A stretch of 64,000 nucleotides of DNA from Isoetes taiwanensis (taxonomy: Eukaryota; Streptophyta; Lycopodiopsida; Isoetales; Isoetaceae): positions 6,412,083 to 6,476,082 of the forward strand of contig JAJEKV010000073.1 of the NCBI GenBank assembly GCA_021234155.1, read 5' to 3'. Every line of letters starts with the position of its first letter. The first letter of the stretch is position 1. The notes under the pieces were generated by a model. That model did no database searches. It was given only the letters and a program-made list of their open reading frames with translations, and was not told where the DNA came from. The translations under genes and the position numbers were made by a program. Shown here in pieces: positions 33,378-46,600 of the stretch.

Positions 33378-34187
33378 TCATCGTGTTTCTTCAATTTTGA
33401 ATGAGGATGCACAAAAGCAGGACAGCCAAAGATACATCAGGTTTTTACCATAGAACACCTCGAAAGGTGTTTGACCTTTCATAATTTTTGTGGGAGCTCT
33501 ATTCAAAAGATAGGCTGCTATTTTAACTGCTTCACCCCAAAATGACATTGGCAAGCGTATATAAGCAAGAATGCTTCTTGCCAAATTCATGAGAGCGAGA
33601 TTCTTGCGTTCAACTACACCATTTTGTGGCGAACAATATGGAGCACTCAACTCGCAAACAATGCCAGAATCTCGAAGATTGGCGTCAAAAGAATGATTCT
33701 TGTACTCACCACCCTTGTCGGACCTGAATGCCTTAATCAACTTCCCTGTTTGTTTTTCAACCATAACCTCGGACTCCTTAAACTTAGAGAGTACATTGGA
33801 TTTGTAATGCAAAGGGTACACCCACGTCATCCTAGAATGATCATCAATAAATGTACAAAAATAGCGTGCTCCACTCACGGGGGCAACAATTTCAGAGTCG
33901 GGAACGACAGGGCGCATAGGAGTAAGTATAACTTCTCCTTGTCCAAATATAGCATACAAGCCACTGTTATCAACCTTAGAAACGGACATCAAATTTTCTT
34001 CAAGTGCAACAATGTAAATAACATCTTTAACATACTTTTTTCCTGAGTAGAAAACTTCCCTTGAATCTGATAGCTGAAATAAATTATCAGCAAATTTGAC
34101 TCGACCATCATCCATTTGCTGTAGTTTAGAAAAATACCTTTTTTTTCCTATCATGTGCGAAGTGGCACTGGAGTCAAGGTACCACAA
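33378..34187 (-). pseudogene. copia protease start and integrase core
   Basis: This 269-codon frame starts MWYLDSSATSHM, the copia protease signature with D-S-S in place of D-S-G. The GAG-pre-integrase domain is largely deleted or out of frame. The integrase core follows with FIDDHSRMTWVYPL (first Asp), AFRSDKGGEYKN (second Asp) and SPQNGVVERKN (Glu). NRAPTKIMKGQTPFEVFYG comes at the end. The D,D,E residues are present. The frame leads into the 33100-33320 region and then into the nested insertion. Confidence 0.88.
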
Positions 34188-34465
34188 TCACTATCAGATC
34201 TGTCCAAAGACATCTCAGAAGCTTTGAATAAGCATTCAATATCAGCACTTTCTGGTTCAAATTCAGCAGCCACGAAATTAGATCGCGCCTTAAGATCATG
34301 CGCCGACTGATCTTTATTTGCTGTAGCACCTTTGGTTTCTTTCTTTAAGCGCTTTGGGCAATCACTAATCGAATGCCCTTTCTCATGGCAATATCTGCAG
34401 GGATATCTGCTTGAACCCCCTCTTGCTCCTTCTCCTCCGATTAGAATTACTACAAGAAGACTCAA
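34151..34465 (-). pseudogene. copia gag C-terminus with zinc knuckle
   Basis: CRYCHEKGHSISDCPKR is a CCHC knuckle (C-X2-C-X4-H-X4-C) in this frame. It is followed by an acidic linker to the protease, which continues in the overlapping frame. The rest of gag (34466-35400) is present only as decayed fragments. Confidence 0.82.
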
Positions 34466-35421
34466 GAGGATTTATTTCGAGAGAACCTATCAGTGTCCTT
34501 GGGATTATATTTTGAAAAGAAAGCATTCTAATTTGACTGCCTTTTCAGCTCTAATTCAGTCTGAAGGAGAAGATTAGGCAAGTCTTTCAGCTTAGTTGAA
34601 TTGTCTCTTGCAGCTAATGAATAAAAGGGTGATAGTCTATAGAAAGGCCATGAAGCAATGGGGAAATTACCTCACCATCTGGTACTTGCTGTTTCATATC
34701 ATCCAGTAACCTTTTTGGCCTTAGAAATATAGTCAAGCATATCCTTTTTGCTGATCTAGTGCTTCAGACAACAATTTACAACCCTTGATATGGCACTGAA
34801 CTTTTGGTGATAACAAGAACTTTCAACAGGCGTAAGCCTTTCTTGTTTTTTGACGAAAAATTCACATCCTTTATATCAAGGAGCCATCAACTAGTCTGTC
34901 CAAACTATGCATGAGGAGATAACCTTCAAACCGTCAATCCACGATAATAATTATCTCCCTTCAAGATAGCATTTGAATTGTTAAATTTGATAGAATCCAT
35001 TCCTGAAGGTCTTAGAGCTTACCAAAGAGCACTAACAGAGAGAGTACTAAGCTTTAGATGCACAAAGAAGACAAATCAAGGGAATTACTGAATTACTCAG
35101 ACAGATGGTATATCACAGAAACTAAACTGCATCAACATTGCTCAAACGTCACAAATCTCTCACAAAATTGCTCCCAGAACCAAAATTGCCAATTATGCAA
35201 GCTTTCAGCACAAAAATGGCACAAGACGGCACAAAAATAGCCCCCCTGTGCAACGAAATTTTGAGTTTCGTGAACAGTACACAATTTGTTGACGGCGTGA
35301 CAAAAATTGGCACGATTGTGTAATTTTGGTTGAAGGCGCCCAATTCGGCACAATGTTGCCAACTTCTGAATTCACCTCGATCATGACAAATTTTCCTCAC
35401 TGGTTGATTTTAGCCACCCTG

Positions 35422-35434
35422 GGCTCTGATACCA
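35422..35434 (-). other. copia primer-binding site
   Basis: GGCTCTGATACCA on the plus strand, complementary to tRNA-iMet, directly before the 5' LTR at 35435. Confidence 0.9.
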
Positions 35435-35472
35435 TGTGAAACTTATGATCTAGGCTAGAACCAACAGCAAGA

Positions 35473-35522
<50 letters not shown>

Positions 35523-35735
35523 CAGAAAATGAAAGATGATGGATTCAGTGTTTTCTTTCAGTGCTACAGAAGATAGTCACATATGGGATGTGTCGAGCAC
35601 AGCCCGTGGACATGCTAAGTATATCCTAACCTAGCTAGGGGCATACATGAACATACATACATGGTAAACTATAAACCATGGTTCTATGTAAATACATAGG
35701 CTGCCATGTCAGCACATATGTGTGTGCTTCATGGG
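35435..35735 (-). repeat. copia 5' LTR, with GA microsatellite
   Basis: Related to 27808-28085 over its length, but carrying a (GA)n expansion at about 35477-35520 where the other LTR has non-repetitive sequence. The right edge is approximate. Confidence 0.8.
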
Positions 35736-37083
<1,348 letters not shown>

Positions 37084-38280
37084 TGTATTTGTTTTCTTTT
37101 GTAATCTATACCATATGCATAAACTGTGGATGCTTCTAGATGATAAAAGAATTTATTGATGTATTTGGGCTTAATAAAACAGTGTGCATGCATTAAAACC
37201 AAAATCATTCAGGCTGAGGCTGTCAGATAACCGTATGCTGTTGAATCCTAAGATCTACTTGTATGCAAGAAAGCAAGTACAGAAGAATATAAAGCAAGAA
37301 AAGAGGCGCCTTAAACTTATTTAGACAACCATAGACTACATGTTTTATAAAATATTGTCTATAACAAATTTCAACATCTAATGTTTAGATACACACCTAA
37401 TGATGTAGTATAAATATAGGTTATACTTCAATATCTTCCCTTAAGCCATACCTGGTGTTATGATTCACAACAGGTTCATGCCCTTCAAGGACATAGCCTA
37501 TTTGATTGGTAAATTAGCAGGCTATATAAGAGGTGTTGTGCTAGAGATCATCAACACTACTTGGCTAGCTAACTCTCAGCTTGGGGTAGTTTGATTAATC
37601 TGACCCTGGGTTGGTGAGAGTTCTTTCAAAATCTCCGCTGTCCTCCTTACTTAGCCATTACATTGAAGTAGAGAGTAAAATCGACAGAGTGAGAGCTGTT
37701 TCCCGAGCTAAGGATGGTTTCTTAATTTCTTGGAGGGTTTATTAGGTTCTTGCTGCTGGGATGAGAATCTTGGGGCAGAGAGTTGTTAAAATGAAAGATC
37801 GATGAGATAATGAAAAGGAATCTGACGGCAACTGGCTCAATTGATAACTAATATGAATAGGCACTCCGTGTACATATATTTAATACCGCGTAGACATCAG
37901 GTATCAGCACATGTACATATGTACACATAGAAATTCCATACTCAAAAACATACACAAAAACCAGACACATCCCTCGCGTGTACACTCTCCCTGAAACTCT
38001 ATGTGGCGAGCATCCAAACCTGTACAAAAACTCAAACCTGTACACATCCTCAAACCTGTACAAAAACCTTCAGACCTGTACAAACCTTCAAAACATGAGA
38101 TAAGAATCTCTCCCGAATCAAATCTCATCCATCAGATGACGGGAGGTATGTCGGTACAGATCCTTACAGCACTGTTAAGCGGAGTAGATAAATTAATTCC
38201 CGTATAGATGTTTATTTACTCCTACATGGATACTTTTATGCTATGTACAATACATTACATGATACATTGCACCATTAATT
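37084..38280. other. no gene; possible LTR promoter and a short tandem array
   Basis: A TATA-like ggctatataagagg at 37519 follows a TGTTATGATT start at 37455 and might be part of an LTR. At 38011-38094 a ~20-bp unit (cctgtacaaaaactcaaa) repeats about four times. Confidence 0.4.
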
Positions 38281-38283
38281 AAC

Positions 38284-39301
38284 ATGCTAACATTTGCCTG
38301 CTGATTCCACCAAACCCGCAGTCCATTCTTCAACCTATTTGCCTGCTGATTCCCCTTGGAAACTTTATGGCATGCACGCGGACATGTTGGAGGCAGGGCC
38401 ATTGGTGAATTATCTCGCCCCAGGAATGGTGGGTGGCTTACCAAAATTGAAGAGTACATCCTTAACGTGTCATGCATGTCATTTAGGTAAGCAAACTCAG
38501 CAAACCATATCCTCCAGAAGCTGAATTTAGAGCTACAAAAAGAATTACTTTATATGGATCTTTGTTACATGCCCACTCTTTCTATGGGAGGGCTCACTGG
38601 TTCTTCACTATTGTGGATGATATAGCAGATTCACTTGGGCTTTGTGTCAAAAACAAGGGATCAAGTATTTTGTCAAGTTCAAAGAATTACGCCTATGTTG
38701 AGGCGAATTTCACACATCTCTGCTGTCAGGAAGATAATGGACCAGAATTTGTCAATAAACAGTTCAATGACTGTTTACTTAGTCACAAGATCAGAAGAGA
38801 GATAACAGTCCCTCACGGCTCATGCCCAAAATGGGGTGGTGGCAGAAAGAATCGCATTGTAAAATCTTACTTAAGACCCATGCTCATTCATGACGAAGTT
38901 ACCAGCATATTCTTTGGGAGTCATGGTTACAGCAGCCTATTTGGCCAATAGGGCCCTACACTAGCCAACCCTCATGGAACTCCTTATGAATACGCCTGGG
39001 AGGAAACCAAATCTTGATAATCTACAGGTTTTGGCAGCTTGGCATATGCTATCATCTCACAAGAAGAGCTTCAAAGTTTGGAAATTAGCTAAAACAGGGC
39101 TGCTAAATGTATTTTGTATCCATAAGTCAAAAAAGGAAAAAGGATGGAAGTTGTACAATCCCAAAACAAAGCAAGTCTTTATTTTGGAAGTGTTGACTTC
39201 GTAGAAAGTGTTGATGGAGAAGGTGATCTGAACAAACAAAACACTATGGAGAGGGGGAAAGGAGAAGCAGCAAAGCAACTAAGGAAGAGCAAGAAACTTT
39301 G
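38284..39301 (+). pseudogene. plus-strand copia fragment: GAG-pre-integrase and integrase
   Basis: Frames give GMVGGLPKLKST and CHACHLGKQTQQT (GAG-pre-integrase, 38400-38515). FTIVDD (about 38593), EDNGPEFVNKQFND (38733-38774) and a degraded PQNGVAERKNR-like GGGRKNRIVKS (about 38840) mark the integrase. The C-terminal segment KGWKLYNPKTKQVFI lies at 39130-39185. A linker frame continues to 39301, where the LTR of the minus-strand copia begins. The RT half is absent, so it looks interrupted or truncated by that insertion. Confidence 0.82.
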
Positions 39302-39501
39302 TGTTAACTAACCCATTTGATGGTACATATATATAAATTGCCGATCCTCATGTTGGGTGGCAAATAGGGAAAAAGATAAAAATAGGGCCCCATGGGCTAA
39401 TATAAAATGTCCTCGCGGTACAACGTTAAATTATAAAGTTACAACGTTAAGTTATAATGACTTAACATGTCCAATGTATATCACATTATACTATTCTAAC
39501 A
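39302..39501 (-). repeat. candidate 3' LTR of the minus-strand copia
   Basis: Begins TGTTAACTAACCC and ends CTATTCTAACA on the plus strand, with an A/T-rich tatatatata stretch. It is placed exactly where the plus-strand copia coding sequence stops. No second copy was found in the window. Confidence 0.55.
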
Positions 39502-39539
39502 CTCTTAATGATATTCCAGACTCTTTCCACGCCAAGAGC

Positions 39540-40900
39540 TAACCTGAAATCTTCAAACTTGGCTTTCCTAATGGTTTGTATAAAATATCTGCAATCTGAT
39601 CTTCTGACCTGCAGTATTGGATATCAATTTCCCCATTCTCAACTTCATTTTCAAAATGGTGAGTAGTCTCAATATGCTTAGTTCTGCCATGAAAAACAGG
39701 ATTGGTTTGCAATGCGTGAGCTGCTCATATTATCAGTGAAAATGCAAGTGGGGACTGCTGTCTGTTGATCCCAATTTTTCCATGAATTTTTGAATCCAAG
39801 CGATTCACATGCCAATGTCACTATAACCTTTATATTCTGCTTTCAGCAGTGCTAATTGCAACAGTGCTTTGTCTCCTGCCTTTTCCAAGTTACAACACCA
39901 TTTCCAATTGAGAATGCATAACCACTTGTGGATCTTCTCGGTTCAACACAACCGTTACATAACAGAGTCTGTGTATTAACTACATGAGCTGACTATTTGA
40001 TTCATACAAAAAAATACCAAAAATCATGTGCTCCTTTGATGTATCTCAGCACTCTCTTAGTAGCAATCCAATGTGTTTGAGTAGGATTAGCCAAAAATCT
40101 ACTAATACTCCTATAAATGATATATCAGGGTTGAATGCAGGAGATAGTTCAACCTTCCTACTAATGCCCCTAGAGTGTTGCATCGAATGATTTTGCACCT
40201 TTCTCCTTAGGCTGAAAGTTTAATGCCAACCTCCATTGGCGAAGCTGGTTTAGCAGTCTCCATATGGAATTTCTTAGTAAATCTGCTATTACTTCTTCTG
40301 ACAGATAAAGATTCCATTGGCAGCCTTCTGCACTTCAATGCCCAAAAAGTAGTGTAGCTCTCCAAGATTTGTCATGTCAAAGAACTCTCCAAATTGTTTT
40401 ATCTCATGTTGAATCAACCTTGAGAGAATTGCCCATGACAAATGAGATCATCTACATATACTACGACAAAGTGTAATGTCATCACCATGATGCTTGATAT
40501 AGAGACTAGAATCTGCACTGCTCCTTACAAGTTTTGCTCAACAAGTAACTATCAAGTTTGGAATGTCAAGCCGAGATGACTGTTTAGCCCATACAATGCT
40601 TTGTTCAGTTTGCAAACAAAAATTGTTACCTTCATGCTTGTATCCGGTGTTCTCCAAATAGACCAACTCCTTGAGCTCTCCGTTCAAGAAAGCTTTTCAC
40701 ATCAAGTTGATACAACTTCCATCCAAATTGAGCTGCAAGTGATGGCTAACCTTACTGTTTTTTCCATTTTGGCTACCGGAGCATGGGTGTAAGTAATCCT
40801 TCCCCTTCTCTTTGAGCAAACCTTTTGCCACCAGCCTGGCTTTGTTCCTTTAGGAACAGTTCCATCTGGCTTTGTTCCTTTTGAACCATTTCCATCTGCA
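39540..40900 (-). pseudogene. copia RT and RNase H of the minus-strand element
   Basis: Minus-strand fragments across frames include VYVDDL (YVDDL at 40445-40459), NLGELHYFLGIEVQKAANGI, KAFLNGELKELVYLENTGYK and AFSIGNGVVTW. Near the left end is a RNase H tail resembling NPVFHGRTKHIET and YCRSEDQIADILYK. There are many frame changes. Confidence 0.8.
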
Positions 40901-43689
40901 TTTACTTTATTATAGACCCATTTACATCCAATGACATTTCTATCCTTTTGGTCTTGGCACCAATTCCCGTATTGTTGACTAGTATGGATTTATACTCCTC
41001 ATCCATTGCGTCTTCCATTTCCTTTAGAATGCCTAGCATCTTCAAAAGAAATGGGTTCTAAATATTAGTGTAAATCGCATTGATGAGCTGCTGCATCCTT
41101 GTTTGGGAGTCAATATTGCCTTGGCTTCTTGTAAATGTCCTTTGTGCCAAAGGTGCCACATTGGTATTAGGGGCTGGTTTCGTTCAGCTGAGTTGCATCT
41201 GACCCTTGCTGTTGGTTTTTCACCAATGTCTTCTTTTGCCTTCCTTACCCTCTTCTTTCTTAAGTAAGCACTTTCTCTTATCGGGCCAAACTTTTGGTTG
41301 ACATTGAGGTAACAGGCCTGTTTTTAATCCTTCATCTTGTTGCCATTTTGGAAATTCAAATATTTCCTCCTTGTTTGCTTTTTGCTGATCAGTGACTGAT
41401 ATGTCGGGACCTGCAGTGTTCATCAAATGTCATTGCCGTCCGGAGACAATTATTTTCTGCAGCAGGATCCCATAATCATAAGCCTTAGCCCCCAACTATA
41501 GCCAAGCATTGTACAAACTCTTGCCTTGTCATCAAATTTCTTCTTGCCATCCTCCTTAAAGACATGCGCATAAGCTACATCCAAATACATGCAAATGATT
41601 CACACCTGGCTTTTCTTTTGTAATAAACCTCATGTGGAGTTTTTCCATCTAAACTCGTCCCTGTTTCTATTCAGCAAATACACAGTGAGTATGCTTCAAC
41701 CCAAAACGATGGTGGCATCTTCCATTGAGCCATTAGGGCAATTTTGCCATTTCGTCAAATTGTCCCATTAGCCCTTTCTACCTACCCCATTTTTGTTTGT
41801 GGAAATGAGGCGTTGTCAATTGTCTTTTGATCCCATTGTCTTCACAAAATTGTTCAAACTTTGTGGACAATAAAAATTCTCCCTCCGTTAGCATAGTCCT
41901 TGGGTGAGTATTTTTCTGCCCGTTTCAGATTCCACTTCTTCCAAAGACCTTGAAATGATAGAAAGCTTCTGATTTTGTTTCAGAAAAATAAACCCACATT
42001 CTTCTTGAAAGTAATGGGTCACTCAAAGAAGAAATGGTTAATCCACCAATGGATTTTGTTGGCATAAAGTCAAGAAAGAGATCAGCGTACTAAATTCCAA
42101 TGGTTTTGCTCTAAATTCAGATTCTTGAGGAAATGGAGCTCTATATGTTTGTTTTCCCAACACCAAGGCTCACATACATGTTTGTCATCATGTATTTGTG
42201 GTAAACCATGCACATTTTCTTGCTGGGAAGCGTCATAAACTATAACTAATATGGCCATACCTTTTGTGCCAAATCTCTGATTATTGCTGCTACCTGCTAC
42301 TATATTGGCCTGATTTTTAGGCAGACAATCTCCATGTTACAAATTGCCTTCTCTTCTTTGCGAGCAATCACCTTCATCTTTCTTATCATCTTCATGAATT
42401 CTTCATTGGCTGAAAATTATTGCTTCATCTTCATCAAAACTTTTGCAAAATCCTTACAAGTAATGCAAACCCAACAAAAGCAGATTTCTTTTAAATCCGG
42501 CTAAAAAGCTTGACATTTGAAATGTCACAATAGCTTCTCCTTTCACTCCCGTTTCCATTCCCTTTCTATCGCTAGTAAGTGAGGAATCATCTCCTAAAAG
42601 GATTTATCTCCATCATACTTTGTAAATTTTGAGGAAAAGAGATTCATCACCTCACCTGTTACATAGGTTGAGCAGCCACTATCCAAACGAGCAAGCACCA
42701 CTAGATCGGGCTGACATCTTACATGATCCGGCTTCATCTGAACATTTGCAAAATCTTATTGCAGCTTAGAAGTTTGCTCCTTTGAGCGCCAGAAGGTGAC
42801 CCTTCTTCAAAGGTAATCGACTCCTTTTAAGTTTCATCTTCAATATACTCCTTTTTTAGAGGCAATCATTCACCATATAGTAACTTCATCTATAATAGCG
42901 TTGATATTTTTTGTTGGATGAACTCCAAAAGCGTTCTACCTCTCCCTCTACCTCTATTTATGCGGCCTCTTTCATGGCCTCTTCCTGGATTGAGGGTTCT
43001 CCTCGTTGAAGCTCAGTTTACGGCGATACCTTCTTATTGAGTTTGGCTGTACCTTAAATTTCTCCAATTTCCTCGACCCTGCTCCTTCTATTTTCTTGAT
43101 TGTCTGAAATTTCTTCTTGATTGGCTGAAATTAATACTCCGTTTGTTCCAAGATTTGTGATCTCAAAACTTTCTGTTTAGGGCTGCTGCAAGCTCTTCAA
43201 AAGCTAGGCTCATTCTCCACGTGCTTGAAAAGCATCAAGAAAGTGCTCATATTCAGGTGCTCCCTGATATATGGCATTTAGGAGCCTCATCCTCTTCAAC
43301 TTCAACTCCAATAGAAGCCAATTGTGCAGCAATTTCAGTGATCTTCATAATGAAGTCACTCACATCTTTATTCCCTTAACTTTAGGCTGTTCAGCTGTTC
43401 CTTAAGAGCTGCTTAATTGTATGATTCTTTGTCTCATATATTTGTTGAAATCTCTTGTAAACTTCACTAGCACTTTTCACTCCAAGTATGCCTTTGCATG
43501 GAATCATCCACTGCAAGTTTGATGAGCAACAGAGCCTTTTGTTTTATGGCCAGGATAAATAAGAAAGTGCCCTTTACAAAACTTGTTATATTAATGTCTC
43601 TGAGACCACTTGGGTCTATGAGACCAAATATACACCAATCTGTGTCCACGTAGGGACATGCATTTACAGTCACCTAGAGATACAAACCC

Positions 43690-46600
43690 ACACCGAAAGA
43701 TCCCAAAGTCAGCCTGCACCGAGTGGCGGGTAAGTGGCCTGCTTATACAAGGAAAGAGTGAACTTTGATATGCAATATTGGGGTGTGTGTGTGCCCAAAA
43801 TAAGAAAGCAGGCTGGCGGGATTTTAAGGGAGGAAAGCCAACTAAAAGCGCTGATCAATCAGATAAACACGGTGATATCAATCATGGCAACCCAATGGCA
43901 AATGTTTTTGGTCAAAGGTAAGAAAATTACCTCAACAATGCAAAGGTAATGTGATTAAAGCACTGGCGTGAAATGCAGACGCCATAGCGACGAAGTTGAT
44001 ACCTTAGGCTGTAGCCATAGACCCAAACTCAAAAGAATAAGAAGGAGGATGGAATTTTGAATCCTTAGCTAATTAACAAGTTACTCATCTTTCATTACCT
44101 ATTTCCGATGAACTGGCAGAATTAATTTTTATAATTCATAACCAACCTCCTGTGACTCCCCTTGCTTTTGTTGATGTTTTGTGCCCGGCTTTATAGGATT
44201 GGTATTATAGTGGTGGAAAAGGGTTTATAGATGGTATCATAGGTGGTGAAAACGGAAATTATATTTCTGATAATAATTAATTTGTAAATAACAATAATAG
44301 AATGAATAAAATAGAATAGAATAGAATTGGTTGTCCCTTAGTGCCCCTCGGTATCCCCTTATCATTCAACATTATATAAAATATCATATAATGCATCCTA
44401 ATGCAAGAATGCATTAGCCCTCCAAACCATTAACTCAACTTTTATTATGGATGCTTTATAGTGGTTTATCTAGTTGAATATTTTGTATTTTCCGGAGTAA
44501 ATACCTATTAGGTTTTCTTTGGTGGAGGCTATTTGAAGTTTGTCCTCGGCTGCGGTTTCCGGCCCGGCCACGCACGTACCTCGCCCACGTCGCCACCCTA
44601 TTCACCTTACGCACGTATCAACGGGCGCAAAATACACGCCGCGTTTTGGCTTAATTCAAATGCAATCGTTCCTCGCCAGTTTTCTCTCCCACTCCATCCC
44701 AGCCTAACTACATCCCAACCTCCACCAACTACCACGGTTCCCAAATTTTTCTCCCCTCGTCCAACAAACACTACCCACCATCAACTGTGGACCTCTGTAA
44801 TCCAACTCCCCGTCACCAATTTCCACCACTGGCCTCTCACTTGGCAACAAAAGCTCATGGCAGCCAAACATGCCCGTATATTTGAGAGGGAAAGGAAAGC
44901 CAAGATGCATTGGTCAAGTAGGCTGCTTAAATTTTCGTGGCCGTTACTTTTTGTAAATGGGAGTGGGGTATGCGGTTACCGGCACGGAACCCCAAACGAA
45001 CCGTGCAAAGTCATAGTGTGGATTGGCTTTCAAAGACCAAAGAATGTCTCTAAGTGGGGAAGAAGTTTTCTTGCTTGCTGTGCCAATTTCACCGCAAAAT
45101 TTGTAAAAGGACTTCGGCTATGGCATCCCCTTTGCTCCGGACCACACTCCATGAATAAAAGGTGTAAAAAGATTGGGTGGCATTAACATTGGTTGTGAGA
45201 GAATTCAAGCTTCATTCTAAAAATTCAAAGAAGCCTTTGACAACAACACCGCTGCTCACCCCTACCGTATCCAAACAAGGGATAAGCTAGTAGCAACTCC
45301 ATGCAAGTAAGCTGTACAATGTGTGGAGTTCTCTGGTGCAAGAAGGAAGGGTGGTAGCCTTGGCGCCCTAAGAAGATAAATGCCTAAACAACGCTATTCA
45401 ACACATGATCAAGAACTTCTAGTCAAGTAAGAGTTTCAGATTTGAAGCATTATTTGCGCTTGCGGTGGTACCGCCAGATGCCCACTCAATGGAGCATCCA
45501 ATACATTTTCAACACAAACCAATTCTCAATTTTGAGGCAAAGACGCCGGATGGAATTCCCTGAAGAAAGTATGATCCCCCGGCGATGTAGTCCGCCACAA
45601 ACCCCACAAATTAAATGTGGCTGCCTAATTGACCTCCCAATCATCTCTGGTGACCCCAGAGCGCATCGCAACGCCATCCGAGTGAGCTTGGGTGGCTGGG
45701 GGGAGTAGGGGCGGAAGTGCACGGGGTGGGCTTGGTAGGTGGTGGGTGCATGGGGTAGGTATGTGCGGCTGCAGGCAGCAGGTTGGTGCAGGTGGTGCGG
45801 GGCATTTTGCGGGCCATGGCTGCCTTGGCGCCTCTTGGGTGCTGTGGGTGCAGCGGGCTGGCCATGGCTCATGCAGCTCGGCCGTGTCCTCCCTCCTCCT
45901 GGCGCTGCCAAACGCCAAATGGGAGTGCCGTGAGTACGGATTTTGGCAACCGGAAACCTTTGCGCTAAAACGCCAAAGAAAGGCCATGCCGCCAATGGTC
46001 GCGGCTCTACGTTAATAAAAGATGGCTTCAATTTCTTTTGCCGCGGAGCTGGAATTACATATATAAGAAGTGATACCGCTTTTGTTTTGAAGAGCGATTG
46101 TATGGATGTTGGTATCATTTTTTCGAGATCTTGTGTTTGCAGCGCTTTTTGCGCATTATTGAGTTTGTATAAAGAGCCCACTACCGGAACCAATCAAATC
46201 GGAACAAGTAACAATTAATGCCGAGGAACCATGTACGAACAAACAAACAAAGTGACCATACTAATTTCAGCAGAGCTCTGCATACAACATTAAGGAGGGG
46301 AATTTCGGTGAATAAATTTCTTTTCATAAATCTATGGTTATTAATATTAATACCGGGGACACTTTGCATACCCCAAGTTCAGAAAGAGCTTTTAACAATG
46401 TTGATAAGGGGTAAAGAATGAAGTCGGAAGTTTTGAGGTTATTTATTGGTGTTAGAAGTAGGTGCCGATAAAGAGTATAGCGGATGGCATAACCAAAGAG
46501 AATTCCAAGTAGGGGATGGGTCGTTTGGCTTTAAGATAAAAGTTAAACAAGCAAAGTCAATCTAATTGCAAGAAGTCATTCGTACACCTACTAAAGTTGT

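Larger units (their letters stand above)
27808..35735 (-). mobile_element. Ty1/copia retrotransposon, complete but decayed, with nested insertion
   Basis: Related LTRs lie at both ends (27808-28085 and 35435-35735). Inside the right LTR boundary is an exact PBS. On the minus strand come gag zinc knuckle, protease, integrase, RT and RNase H in normal copia order. The 3145-bp element at 29950-33094 splits integrase from RT. The LTRs differ at many sites and by a GA microsatellite in the right copy, so this insertion is clearly older than the nested one. It lies within the large AlaRS intron. Confidence 0.88.
39302..43680 (-). mobile_element. minus-strand copia retrotransposon, heavily decayed
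   Basis: Reading leftwards on the minus strand, gag remnants with an RG-rich stretch (GRGRGR, about 42940-43000) are followed by integrase (about 41560-42200, including a VERANGTI-like motif and TSLDGKTPHEVYYKRK). RT follows (40200-40900), then RNase H (39540-39950). A 200-bp candidate 3' LTR (39302-39501, TG...CA) abuts the plus-strand copia fragment. No 5' LTR or PBS was found near 43700. Single-base indels occur every few tens of codons. Confidence 0.78.

Noticed and set aside
44533-45186. 217-codon plus-strand open frame
   Set aside because: Abrupt composition change inside it and no family resemblance; kept only as part of the gene-desert description.
45486-46193. 235-codon minus-strand open frame
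   Set aside because: It spans a C/G-rich patch with overlapping frames on both strands, Pro/His/Ala bias and no recognisable family.
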